This document shows, in pieces, positions 37,210-45,849 of a stretch of 64,000 bases of DNA. The notes below the pieces were generated by a model, which did not search any database, was not told the DNA's origin, and was given only the letters and a program-made list of their open reading frames with translations. Every line of letters begins with the position of its first letter. Position 1 is the stretch's first letter. The stretch is from Alphaproteobacteria bacterium (lineage in GTDB: Bacteria; Pseudomonadota; Alphaproteobacteria; Sphingomonadales; Kordiimonadaceae), in contig JAJFIS010000009.1 in the NCBI GenBank assembly GCA_021774735.1, forward strand, positions 1 to 64,000. Direction: 5' to 3'. Both the position numbers and the translations under genes were made by a program.

Positions 37210-38082
37210 GTGACCCAGTATACCGATCAAACTTATAAGTCTAACGATGGCCTCAACTTGCATTACCGTGATTATTCAGGGCCAAGCTCTGATGCGCCGG
37301 TTATCATCACCATTCCGGGTTTGAGCCGTAATGCCAACGATTTCAATGAAATAGCTGACCATCTTAGCAAGCGTTTCAGGGTAATATCATTTGAGTTGCG
37401 TGGTCGCGGCGAAAGTGATTGGGATCCAGAGCCTGAAAATTATACCCCAACGGTATATATGGAAGATATTATAGGGCTGTTAAGCCATTTAGGTTTGTCA
37501 CAGGTTATATTCTTTGGCACCTCCCTTGGTGGTTTAATTACCATGGCGTTATCAACTATACAGCCAGATCTTATCCGTGCGGCTATACTGAATGACATTG
37601 GTGGTAAACTTGAAACAACCGGAATTGAACGCATTCAGCGCTCCATGCTCGGCGATGAAACCCGCGCTCCTATCAAAAACTGGCCCGACGCGATTACCAT
37701 GCTCAAGTTTTTTTTACAGGAACATGTTTACCCAAACAATAGTGAGGCTGATTGGGAAACGCTTGCCCATAAAACATATAAAGAAAATAGCATTGGTATC
37801 CCGGTTTTAAATTATGACCCTGCCATTGGCCAAAATTTTCAGAAGCCCGATACGGCATCAGGCACCGATATGTGGCATTTGTTCGATGGCTTAAAAGACA
37901 CACCAACTCTTGTTTTGCGGGGTGGTATATCTGACTTTCTTTCCCATGAAACCATTCGAGAGATGACGCGGCGTAACCCAAACTGTGTTGCCCAAACGGT
38001 TGCGGGGGTTGGTCATGCTCCAGCTTTGACCGAAAGTGATGCCGTAAGCGCCATTGACAGTTTTCTTGACAGCTTTGCATGA
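37210..38082 (+). CDS. Alpha/beta hydrolase
   Basis: A 290-aa soluble hydrolase. The oxyanion region VIITIPGLSRNANDF and ELRGRGESDWDPEP precede the nucleophile elbow FFGTSLGGLIT. The late Asp lies near LVLRGGISDFLS and His in VAGVGHAPALTE, so the triad looks complete. The start is a GTG at 37210 with GGAAGG 7 bases upstream; an upstream TTG reading is unlikely. The substrate is unknown. It precedes the threonine ammonia-lyase gene by 87 bases. Confidence 0.88.
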   Translation: MTQYTDQTYKSNDGLNLHYRDYSGPSSDAPVIITIPGLSRNANDFNEIADHLSKRFRVISFELRGRGESDWDPEPENYTPTVYMEDIIGLLSHLGLSQVIFFGTSLGGLITMALSTIQPDLIRAAILNDIGGKLETTGIERIQRSMLGDETRAPIKNWPDAITMLKFFLQEHVYPNNSEADWETLAHKTYKENSIGIPVLNYDPAIGQNFQKPDTASGTDMWHLFDGLKDTPTLVLRGGISDFLSHETIREMTRRNPNCVAQTVAGVGHAPALTESDAVSAIDSFLDSFA

Positions 38083-38169
38083 ACGCCCGCTTCCAATAGG
38101 TTTGATCACTGGACAGTAACATCCAAATATGGCACTGCAGTACCGCAATCTAATATTCAGGAAATCCCC

Positions 38170-39399
38170 ATGACGACCCCTCTACCCATAACATTCGATG
38201 ATGTGGTTAAAGCCGCTGATGCCATAGACGGCGCGGTAATTAAAACGCAAGCTGCATATTCCAAAACTTTGTCCGAGATTACTGGCGCAGAAGTCTTTTT
38301 AAAGTTTGAGATATTTCAGTATACTGCGGCTTACAAGGAACGTGGGGCACTGAACCGCTTGCTCGCCATGAGCACAGAAGAACGTGAGCGCGGCGTTGTT
38401 GCAATGTCGGCGGGAAACCACGCCCAAGGGGTTAGCTACCACGCGTCGCGCCTTGGCATACCCGCCACCATTGTTATGCCAGAAAACACACCCTTCAATA
38501 AGGTGAAACGCACCGAGGAATTGGGCGCTAAAGTAGTGCTGGCAGGTGCCGACTTGGACGCTGCCACAGCGGCGGCAAGGGCATTAGAGAAAGAGCGTAA
38601 CCTGCTGTTTTTACACCCCTTCGACGACCCGTTGGTCATGGCGGGGCAAGGTACGGTTGGTCTGGAATTTTTAGAAAGCTTTCCTGAATTGGATACGCTG
38701 ATCATTCCCATTGGCGGCGGTGGGCTAATATCCGGCATCGCAACTGTTGCGCGCCACCTTAACCCTGACATTCGCATCATTGGCATTCAGTCGTCGGCTT
38801 TCCCTTCAATGAAAGTTGCCCTAGACGGTAATGCAGACAGTGTTAAACGCGGCGGCCAAACTATCGCAGAAGGCATTGCTGTAACCAAAGCCGGTGACCT
38901 AACCCACGATGTGGTCAAGCAGTTGGTTGATGAGATATTGATAGTGCCTGAAGCCCGCATTGAAGCAGCCATTGTGATGTTAATGGAAGTAGAAAAAGTT
39001 GTTGTGGAAGGCGCAGGTGCCACGGGTCTTGCTGCCCTTCTGGAATATCCCGAGCTTTTCAAAGGCCGCAAAGTTGGGTCCATTCTAACGGGCGGCAATA
39101 TTGATAGCCGCATGCTATCTGCTTGCATCATGCGAGAATTATTTAATGATGGCAGGTTAACGCGGCTGCGTATTATTCTACTTGATCAACCCGGTTCGCT
39201 TGCCCGCGTGACGATGCTTGTTGCAGAGGCTGGCGCAAATGTGCTTGAGGTTGGTCACCGCCGTGAATTGGGGGCGATATCCCTGAAATACACCGAAATG
39301 GAATTGGTGGTAGAGACCAAAGACCGTGAACATACGGTTGCGGTAATCAAAATGTTAGAGGAAGAAGGCTTCCCGGTGAAAGAAGCCTGGAATGGTTAA
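38170..39399 (+). CDS. ilvA: Threonine ammonia-lyase with ACT domain
   Basis: A 409-aa fold-type II PLP enzyme that deaminates threonine to 2-oxobutyrate. The PLP lysine is K56 in QYTAAYKERGALNRL; the phosphate cup is SAGNHAQGV and the glycine loop PIGGGGLISGIA. A C-terminal ACT domain (about 335-409, RIILLDQPGSLARVTMLVAE) suggests allosteric control. The size and single ACT domain resemble the TdcB/short IlvA group; the cell may use it for isoleucine synthesis or threonine breakdown. The symbol is therefore tentative. Confidence 0.9.
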   Translation: MTTPLPITFDDVVKAADAIDGAVIKTQAAYSKTLSEITGAEVFLKFEIFQYTAAYKERGALNRLLAMSTEERERGVVAMSAGNHAQGVSYHASRLGIPATIVMPENTPFNKVKRTEELGAKVVLAGADLDAATAAARALEKERNLLFLHPFDDPLVMAGQGTVGLEFLESFPELDTLIIPIGGGGLISGIATVARHLNPDIRIIGIQSSAFPSMKVALDGNADSVKRGGQTIAEGIAVTKAGDLTHDVVKQLVDEILIVPEARIEAAIVMLMEVEKVVVEGAGATGLAALLEYPELFKGRKVGSILTGGNIDSRMLSACIMRELFNDGRLTRLRIILLDQPGSLARVTMLVAEAGANVLEVGHRRELGAISLKYTEMELVVETKDREHTVAVIKMLEEEGFPVKEAWNG

Positions 39400-39479
39400 C
39401 CGTGCTGAAATAACAAAGAGGCACCATACGCTTATGTACAGCACCTCTTCTACTGCGAGAAAGCTCGCTATTGACCCTA

Positions 39480-39980
39480 CTACTCAGCGGCAGCTGGGAT
39501 AATTTCTATGCTAGAAAACCGTGTTTTTGCTTTCTTATTCTCGCTCAGACGATAGCTGCGTACATCGCCACCACGCTCTAACCTTCTTTGTTCAGCTGGA
39601 GAGCTGGCAATATAATAATTCAGGTTGAGTGCAAACGTTAAGCTTTCACCCTCAAAAGAACTTGGCAGGGCGGGAAAGTCTGCCCCTTTAGCCACCCGCT
39701 TTGAAGCGGCATTCAATGTATTTGCCCGTGTACGGGTAACGAGTTCAGTATTTAAAACTGTGCCATCCCGGCCAATGGTTACAAGCTGACGGGTAGAACC
39801 GCTATCACCATTCCGCAGGGCAAAATTCGGATACCGCATCTCGCTGTCAATGGCTTTCGCGGCGGCGACTGTCCATTCATCTAGATTTGTGCTGGTATCA
39901 TCACCTGCAGAAACTGGGATACTGAATGTGGCAATGCTCAAGACTGCCAGTGAAGTCGTAAGTGTTTTGAAGTTTGTCAT
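39480..39980 (-). CDS. Secreted protein with TonB C-terminal-like domain
   Basis: A 166-aa protein with a signal peptide (1-25, ending VSA-GD). The mature part, about 35-125, has the TonB_C pattern: RYPNFALRNGDSGSTRQLVT, then IGRDGTVLNTELVTRTRANTL and a closing strand SLTFALNLNYYIAS. There is no membrane anchor or proline-rich spanner, so it is not a classical TonB. Such free domains are common in alphaproteobacteria and their role is uncertain. It stands alone, with a 327-base upstream region. Confidence 0.7.
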   Translation of the reverse strand: MTNFKTLTTSLAVLSIATFSIPVSAGDDTSTNLDEWTVAAAKAIDSEMRYPNFALRNGDSGSTRQLVTIGRDGTVLNTELVTRTRANTLNAASKRVAKGADFPALPSSFEGESLTFALNLNYYIASSPAEQRRLERGGDVRSYRLSENKKAKTRFSSIEIIPAAAE

Positions 39981-40307
39981 TTTAGTGCTCCTCGCTTTTT
40001 GTTGTTAAGGTCCCTGAGACCCATATTGCTTATCGTTTTTCCGACTGTTTCCGCCGGTAATAACAGGATGATGGATTTGAAATTCATCTGAAGCTTTTTG
40101 CGGTAAATTGTTAGAAACCTGCGGTACCCAGCTAAACCTTTACCAACAGTTCTATATCTTTTTTGCTACTATCACGCAGCGGGGAAAAACCTAAGATATA
40201 GGCCCTAATCTTTTGTCTCATAACCTTTGGTTACGATTCGCAAGCATTTACAATAAACACTTGGCATTTAACCCAAAATACCGTCTGATAATGGCCAAGA
40301 GCATTCT
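39981..40307. other. 327-base intergenic region between divergent secreted-protein genes
   Basis: No gene, tRNA or stable hairpin is apparent. It should hold the divergent promoters of the TonB_C-like gene (minus) and the serine hydrolase gene (plus). A possible plus -35, TTGGCA at 40261-40266, is followed by TGATAA after 19-20 bases, a weak match. Confidence 0.4.
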
Positions 40308-42362
40308 ATGGATATTAAAATGACATCACGGCGGACATTACAGTCTTTCTTGGCTTGTTTTGCTGTAGCAGTTTTTTTGCTGTTATGGCCCGCAATTGCT
40401 GTAGCGGGGCAAGATAAGGTAAAAGACAAACTGATATTAGTACCCAAAGCTGATGAAGGAGCACGGCCTGACAGTGTGAGTTATGCTGAATTTGCACCAG
40501 CCGCAGCGAAGCCAGCCTTACCTAACATTCGAGACCATACAGCTTTCACAGCATGGTTGGATGGCACAATCACTACAGCCATGAAACTAAAGAATATACC
40601 AAGCGCTGTTATATCGATCACGCTTGATGGTAAACTATATATAGTGCGCGGCTATGGCTATAGTGATGCCCGTGGCAGTCCGATGGACCCTTACACGCAT
40701 ATGTTCCGGGTTGGCTCTATTTCCAAAACAATGGTTTGGGTCAGCGTCATGCAATTGGTTGAAAAAGGCATGCTGGATCTAGACACACCGATCAATGAAT
40801 ATCTATCCACTTCCCTTCAAGTTCCCAGTAACGGCTATGATGACCCTATCCTACTGAAGCATCTGATGAACCATAGCGCAGGTTTTGAAGATAATATCTT
40901 AGGAATTTCCTTAGCCAAAAATGGAGCGGGCATTACAGCTTTGGCTGATTATCTGAAACGCTACCGCCCTAAACGTGTCCGCCCTGCAGGGGGTGAGGCT
41001 GTCTTTTCAAATTATAGTACGGCGCTTGCTGCTTTCATTGTCGCCGAAGTTTCAGGCGAAAAGGATTTTGAAAGTTACGTAGAAAAAAATATTTTCTCGC
41101 CGCTTAATATGCACAATTCCACTTTCAGAGAACCCCATTCCTCCATAGAGGATGGTATTGCAGCCGCTACTGCTGATAAGCATGCTAATGATTTTATAAT
41201 GCCCATTATAAAAGCTCCATATGACTTTCTCGGCCCCCTCACTTCCGCTGGGGGATTAACGACTACCGCAGGCGACATGGCGCGTTATATGCTCGCCCTT
41301 CTAAATGGAGGCAATTTAGAAGGGCGACAAATTCTATCAGGTGAAACCTTCCTAAATATGCAGGCGAAAAGTCACCAAAATCACCCGGCTGTATCAAGCT
41401 TGGCCCATGGCTTTCTAACTCGCGATTATGACCAAAACATATCTAGTGTCGGCCATAGTGGAACGACCCAATATTTTTCCTCAAATATGGAATTGTTCCC
41501 TGATCAAGCTTTGGGCATTTTTATCTCGCTGAAAGGCCGCTCAGGTAGGACATTTGCCCAAGACCTTCCCCATAAGATTATCAGTCGCTATTATCTTGAG
41601 CCTTCAACATTAAGGCAACCCCCTTCCCGCATTGACAATATCGATGAACGCTATTCAGGAATTTACCTTAACAACAGACGTTCCTTCACCAACATCGAAG
41701 CCTTATATAGCTTAGCAAATTTCACGAGAGTTGAAATAAATGGTGAATATCTTATCACCCACCGGGGTGGCAGTAGCAAACGCTGGAAACAGGTAAGCGA
41801 TCTGTCTTTCTTTAGTGCCGATGGAACTGGCCTAAGCCTAGGTTTTGGGGAAAATGAACAAGGGAAAATAATAAAGTTATATGATAGCTCAGGCATCACG
41901 ACAGCTGATCGGGCCTCTTTTTTCCAAACACCAAATTTGTTCATGATCCTGTTTAGCCTCACGGTTATAAGTGCAATAGTCACATTGATCGCCGCAGCAC
42001 GACGCAAGCTGATGCGCTTTTATGCCAATCAGCGCTCAAAAAGATCAACCCAGCTTTATGTTACAACAGCCAGCACATGGTTAATCGCAATCGCGGCGAG
42101 CTTATGGTCGATTATAAACTTAATGAGTGACAGTTTTACTGCCCTCTCTAATTTTCCAGACACTGTAAGTTTCTTGACAATCACATTGATCAATATTGCT
42201 TTTATTTTGACATTGGTATCTGCCTTAAATTTATATAGTGTCTGGCGGGAACGATATTGGACTTGGATGCGTTGTCTGCGCTATACCACCAGTATCGCCA
42301 TATGGTCTGCATGGTCCTTGACCCTTTGGTCATGGAACGTAATTGGGTATAATTACTATTAA
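40308..42362 (+). CDS. Membrane serine hydrolase, beta-lactamase class C/PBP4-like family
   Basis: A 684-aa protein. An N-terminal signal segment (about 12-33) leads to a periplasmic class C-type domain (about 75-430) with SISK (Ser137-Lys140), Y in FSNYSTALAAF and a HSG triad in GHSGTTQYF. A linker domain follows (about 450-540). The C-terminal about 140 residues hold four hydrophobic helices (near 545-565, 585-605, 620-645, 660-680). It may act as an esterase or D-Ala-D-Ala peptidase rather than a beta-lactamase; the family is functionally diverse. It is 18 bases before the alkaline phosphatase gene and likely co-transcribed. Confidence 0.88.
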   Translation: MDIKMTSRRTLQSFLACFAVAVFLLLWPAIAVAGQDKVKDKLILVPKADEGARPDSVSYAEFAPAAAKPALPNIRDHTAFTAWLDGTITTAMKLKNIPSAVISITLDGKLYIVRGYGYSDARGSPMDPYTHMFRVGSISKTMVWVSVMQLVEKGMLDLDTPINEYLSTSLQVPSNGYDDPILLKHLMNHSAGFEDNILGISLAKNGAGITALADYLKRYRPKRVRPAGGEAVFSNYSTALAAFIVAEVSGEKDFESYVEKNIFSPLNMHNSTFREPHSSIEDGIAAATADKHANDFIMPIIKAPYDFLGPLTSAGGLTTTAGDMARYMLALLNGGNLEGRQILSGETFLNMQAKSHQNHPAVSSLAHGFLTRDYDQNISSVGHSGTTQYFSSNMELFPDQALGIFISLKGRSGRTFAQDLPHKIISRYYLEPSTLRQPPSRIDNIDERYSGIYLNNRRSFTNIEALYSLANFTRVEINGEYLITHRGGSSKRWKQVSDLSFFSADGTGLSLGFGENEQGKIIKLYDSSGITTADRASFFQTPNLFMILFSLTVISAIVTLIAAARRKLMRFYANQRSKRSTQLYVTTASTWLIAIAASLWSIINLMSDSFTALSNFPDTVSFLTITLINIAFILTLVSALNLYSVWRERYWTWMRCLRYTTSIAIWSAWSLTLWSWNVIGYNYY

Positions 42363-42380
42363 TAAATTTGGGAATATTTT

Positions 42381-43907
42381 ATGAAACGCTCTCTATTATC
42401 CTATGCTGTTTTATCGCTCAGCCTAATTGGTCTGACCGTTGGGTGTGCAGAACAAAAAACGGATAAAACTCATGAACAACAAGCGGTTAATAGCAACATA
42501 GCCGACCGCCTTGAGCGCCAGAACAACAAAAAACGCGCTAAAAATGTCATTCTATTCGTTGGTGATGGCATGGGTGTTTCCACCGTTACAGCTGGCCGGA
42601 TTTTAGAAGGCCAATTGCGCGGCGAAAGCGGTGAAGAAAACTTTCTTAGCTTTGAAAAATTTCCCCATACATCCCTCGTGAAAACCTATAATACTGATGC
42701 ACAAGTACCCGACAGCGCCGGCACGGCTAGCGCCCTGAACACTGGCCTGAAGACCAGGATGGGAATGCTGGGTGTTGGCCCAGCGCAAACGCGGGGAATA
42801 TGCGAAGGCGCTGACGCCCACCATTTGACCAATATCGCTGAATATGCAGAAATGGCTGGCATGGCAACGGGGGTAGTTTCCACCGCTACCCTTACCCACG
42901 CCACCCCCGGCGCCGTATATTCCCACACAGCTGACCGCGAATGGGAAGGTGTTTCCAAGCTTAGCGAAGAAGCCATTGAGCATGGCTGTAAGGATATAGC
43001 CCAACAATTGATCGAATTTTCATATGGCGATGGCATTGATGTTGCCCTTGGCGGTGGTAAAAAATTCTTCTTCCCTGCAGCGGAAGAAGGTTCAGAAAAT
43101 AAAGGCGGTTCCCGCACTGATGGCCGTAATCTTGCACAAGAATGGCAGGATAGCGCTGACGATGCAGCTTATGTGGACAATCGCACCAACCTGATGGCGA
43201 TTGATCCTGCAAAAACCAACCGTTTGTTAGGTCTGTTCACCGACAGCCATATGACCTTTGATGCTTACCGCACTGAAAACGAGCCAAGCTTAAGTGACAT
43301 GACAGAAGTTGCCATCAATATGCTGAGCAAAAATGAAAATGGCTTTTTCTTAATGGTGGAAGCCGCACGCATCGACCATGCCCACCATGCTGGTAATGCA
43401 TACCGCTCCCTGCATGATGTCGTGGCGCTGTCAGCGGCTGTCCGCAAGGCAACCGAAATGGTTGATATGGAAGACACCTTGATCATAGTTACCGCTGACC
43501 ATAGCCATGTTATGACCATGGCCGGATACCCAAAACGCGGCAATCCTATCCTGGGCCTTGTATCTGCCCCATGGCAAAAGGACGGTGAGTTATTGCTCGC
43601 CACAGATGATAAACCTTATACCACTATTGGTTATATGAATGGCAGAGGGTCCGTTAAGGGGGAGCGTCCAACGCTGACACAAGAACAAGCTCTAGACCCT
43701 GATCATATACAACAAGCATTGGTACCAACCTCAAGCGAGACCCACGGCGGCGAAGATGTGCCGCTATATGCCCAAGGCCCGTGGGCCCATTTGGTTGGCG
43801 GCGTCATGGAACAAAACTTAGTCTTCGATATTATTGAGCATGCATTAGCTTTGAAACAGCGCGCTGTGGCAGAAGCGTCCAAGAAAGAAAAAGCTCAAGA
43901 AAATTAA
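42381..43907 (+). CDS. Alkaline phosphatase (PhoA family), probable lipoprotein
   Basis: A 508-aa periplasmic phosphomonoesterase. The signal peptide ends TVGC at residue 22; the residue three before the cysteine is Thr, so the lipobox is a little unusual. Metal and catalytic motifs: NVILFVGDGMGVSTVT (Asp62), VPDSAGTASAL with nucleophile Ser112, MVEAARIDHAHHAG, TADHSH and SETHGGEDV. It releases phosphate from organic esters. Translation probably follows the serine hydrolase gene. No Pho box is evident. A strong terminator follows. Confidence 0.95.
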   Translation: MKRSLLSYAVLSLSLIGLTVGCAEQKTDKTHEQQAVNSNIADRLERQNNKKRAKNVILFVGDGMGVSTVTAGRILEGQLRGESGEENFLSFEKFPHTSLVKTYNTDAQVPDSAGTASALNTGLKTRMGMLGVGPAQTRGICEGADAHHLTNIAEYAEMAGMATGVVSTATLTHATPGAVYSHTADREWEGVSKLSEEAIEHGCKDIAQQLIEFSYGDGIDVALGGGKKFFFPAAEEGSENKGGSRTDGRNLAQEWQDSADDAAYVDNRTNLMAIDPAKTNRLLGLFTDSHMTFDAYRTENEPSLSDMTEVAINMLSKNENGFFLMVEAARIDHAHHAGNAYRSLHDVVALSAAVRKATEMVDMEDTLIIVTADHSHVMTMAGYPKRGNPILGLVSAPWQKDGELLLATDDKPYTTIGYMNGRGSVKGERPTLTQEQALDPDHIQQALVPTSSETHGGEDVPLYAQGPWAHLVGGVMEQNLVFDIIEHALALKQRAVAEASKKEKAQEN

Positions 43908-43923
43908 ATCCGTACCGCAAAAA

Positions 43924-43956
43924 ATAAGACGGTAGAAATATGTTCTGCCGTCTTAT
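43924..43956. terminator. Terminator between alkaline phosphatase and the phosphorelay operon
   Basis: ATAAGACGG (43924-43932) pairs with CCGTCTTAT (43948-43956); AGAA and TTCT extend the stem. TTTTCTTTTT follows on the plus strand shortly after. It serves the convergent alkaline phosphatase and Hpt-like genes. Confidence 0.75.
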
Positions 43957-43968
43957 GAAATTTTCTTT

Positions 43969-44463
43969 TTAACTATGTTTTTCAATGGCCTTGTTCAAAC
44001 CTTCGGTCAATTGCTTTCCGATGTCGCCCCCATCGCCACTTACCCGGCCACGAATAACAGCGCGCATGGAATCGATGTGTGATTTAATCAGCTCCACATC
44101 ATTGTCAGTATATAATGAACCAGATTGAGTGGTGCTATAGAGCGAATCTGCGAATGCCGAAATAAGAGGATAGCCAAAAGTACCACCCTGCCCCTTCATA
44201 TCATGCGACATATGATGAATTTCCAGAAAATGTTCCTTACGCTTATCAGGCGTATCAACACAGCGGCCATGTTGTTCCTGCAATTTCACGATCAAACTTG
44301 ATACCCAGTCTGGGTAATCTTCCGACATTTTGCTCAGTTCCGCCTCGGCTTCAGCCAGTAATTCTTCCGGAATTGAAGCTGATCCCGTGCCAAGACCGGC
44401 ACATTTTTCTTTCAAACGGTTTTTAAAGCGATAAAATCTTACCTTTGTTGCTGCTTTAGCCAC
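43969..44463 (-). CDS. Hpt-like phosphotransfer protein (164 aa)
   Basis: The central helix pair carries HHMSHDMKGQGGTFGYPLIS, an Hpt-type motif in which the histidine of SHDMKG would be phosphorylated. The N-terminus is basic (KVRFYRFKNRLKEK). I choose the GTG at 44463, with GGAG 7 bases upstream; it overlaps the response-regulator stop by 8 bases, which implies coupled translation. A reading from a GTG at 44484 is possible. It is the last gene of a small operon whose members could pass phosphate between Hpt and REC; no kinase is adjacent. Family known, partner inferred. Confidence 0.75.
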   Translation of the reverse strand: MAKAATKVRFYRFKNRLKEKCAGLGTGSASIPEELLAEAEAELSKMSEDYPDWVSSLIVKLQEQHGRCVDTPDKRKEHFLEIHHMSHDMKGQGGTFGYPLISAFADSLYSTTQSGSLYTDNDVELIKSHIDSMRAVIRGRVSGDGGDIGKQLTEGLNKAIEKHS

Positions 44464-45007
44464 GGACAATCTCCACACCTTCACTTTTATCGGTTAGAAC
44501 ACGCTGCTCAACGCCTTTATGAGGCAAATCTTGTCGCCTGCGGTCAGGCCCAAAATAGCTGTTATTGTGAACAAATTGACGGGGACGCTCAATAATGAGG
44601 GAAAGGCGCTCGCCAATATTGCTAATAGTGAAGGGCTTAGCCAGCATCTCTGTCAGGCCCATTTCTCGTGCTTGGACAACCCGGTGTGGTTCCGTATAGC
44701 CAGTAACCATAATGAACGGTACAAAGCGATCAGGACTTTCTTTATGGCGGCGCACCCACCGCAAAAACATCATTCCATCCACGGGTGACATATCCCAGTT
44801 AGAGATAATGACATCCACTTGTTGGACACCTGCCTTCATCGGATCTGTTTTAACCAATTTCAAAAACTCGATGGCTTGGCTACCATCTTCCACTGGTATA
44901 ACTCTACCAACACCCAAAATTTTTAGGGAATTGATCAAAAGCGAGCGGATGAATTGGCTATCTTCAGCCAGCAATACCGTCACTCGATCAAAATCATATG
45001 CCGCCAT
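44456..45007 (-). CDS. Single-domain-type response regulator with C-terminal tail
   Basis: A 183-aa protein. The REC domain (about 8-130) has acidic E15-D16 in LLAEDSQFIRSLL, phospho-acceptor Asp in VIISNWDMSPVDGMMF, Thr in MVTGY and Lys in LAKPFT. The tail of about 50 residues has no DNA-binding domain; it includes YFGPDRRRQD, a short conserved element seen in alphaproteobacterial REC proteins of this type. It is probably a protein-interaction or phosphate-relay regulator working with the flanking Hpt proteins. Confidence 0.9.
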   Translation of the reverse strand: MAAYDFDRVTVLLAEDSQFIRSLLINSLKILGVGRVIPVEDGSQAIEFLKLVKTDPMKAGVQQVDVIISNWDMSPVDGMMFLRWVRRHKESPDRFVPFIMVTGYTEPHRVVQAREMGLTEMLAKPFTISNIGERLSLIIERPRQFVHNNSYFGPDRRRQDLPHKGVEQRVLTDKSEGVEIVRG

Positions 45008-45047
45008 ATCTTATTCCTATCTCATCAACCAAGTCGCTATTAGACAA

Positions 45048-45413
45048 TCATACCAATGCGGCATCAAGAATAAATTTTTTCACTTGTTCAAATCGTTTCA
45101 TCAATTCGGCTATCAAAGTTGCACGCTCTTGGCTGCCCTTGGGCGGTGCAGGGTCATTATCCTCTGCCCGTTCGGCTTCGCAAGCTAAATTCCAAGCGCC
45201 GATAGACCGTGCCGCCCCTTTAAGTTTATGAGCGATTGAACACCATTTAGTATCGTCATCATTAGATAAATTTTCAATATAGATAGGGGCATTATCTAGA
45301 AATATTTGTAATACTTCACGCTCTAACGCCCTGTCCCCTGTCGTAAAATCTCTGAAATGAACCAAATCTACAATTATGGTTTCGTCCCATTTACTCTGGC
45401 TATACGACTTCAA
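45048..45413 (-). CDS. Hpt domain protein (121 aa)
   Basis: A histidine phosphotransfer protein. The motif WCSIAHKLKGAARSIGAWNL supplies the phospho-histidine in AHKLKG. Upstream residues FRDFTTGDRALEREVLQIFL form the first helix of the bundle. It is 40 bases before the response-regulator gene, in the same operon. It could accept phosphate from a hybrid kinase elsewhere in the genome. Confidence 0.9.
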   Translation of the reverse strand: MKSYSQSKWDETIIVDLVHFRDFTTGDRALEREVLQIFLDNAPIYIENLSNDDDTKWCSIAHKLKGAARSIGAWNLACEAERAEDNDPAPPKGSQERATLIAELMKRFEQVKKFILDAALV

Positions 45414-45429
45414 TTGAATTCCCGCCTTA

Positions 45430-45711
45430 CTACTTACTTTGAACTAATGAAATACCTGATGGGGTAAGCTTACAAACTAGCCAATCGGGCTTAATTGGGT
45501 TGGCATACCAAGGCTCACACCAGCCATGATCCATACAGGCCCGAATGGTTTGCGCTTTGATTCGTTGCCCGTCATGGTCAAACAGCGGTAACTTACCCCC
45601 AGGTTGACTGAGACCCCTTTCCAAATAACGCATCTGTGCTAAAGAAGGTTTGTTTGTCTTCTCAGGCCTTGCGACTGTTCTTTTTTCTATAGTATTATCA
45701 ACAACTTCCAT
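45430..45711 (-). CDS. Small winged-helix-like conserved protein
   Basis: A 93-aa soluble protein. The C-terminal part (about 22-90) has helix-strand features of a winged helix: SLAQMRYLERGLSQPGGKLP, IKAQTIRACMDHGWCEPWYA and a wing-like WLVCKLTPSGISLV. I have seen this pattern in alphaproteobacterial hypothetical proteins but know no function. It may bind DNA. It is the first gene of the Hpt-REC-Hpt operon, 16 bases before the Hpt gene, and is divergent from the coiled-coil membrane protein. Confidence 0.7.
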   Translation of the reverse strand: MEVVDNTIEKRTVARPEKTNKPSLAQMRYLERGLSQPGGKLPLFDHDGQRIKAQTIRACMDHGWCEPWYANPIKPDWLVCKLTPSGISLVQSK

Positions 45712-45849
45712 ACAAATAGCCTTGCCCCTTAACGCAGGTGAGCCATTGTGGCAGGTTGCCTTGCTTTGGTCAAATATTATGCAAATAATCTGTTTGTTGA
45801 CCTTCTCACGGTACTAGGGAAAACTAAAGCCCAAGAATGTGAGGGCACA

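Noticed and set aside
39416-39449. Terminator after the threonine ammonia-lyase gene
   Set aside because: Only a 6-bp stem around a 22-base loop with no T-run.
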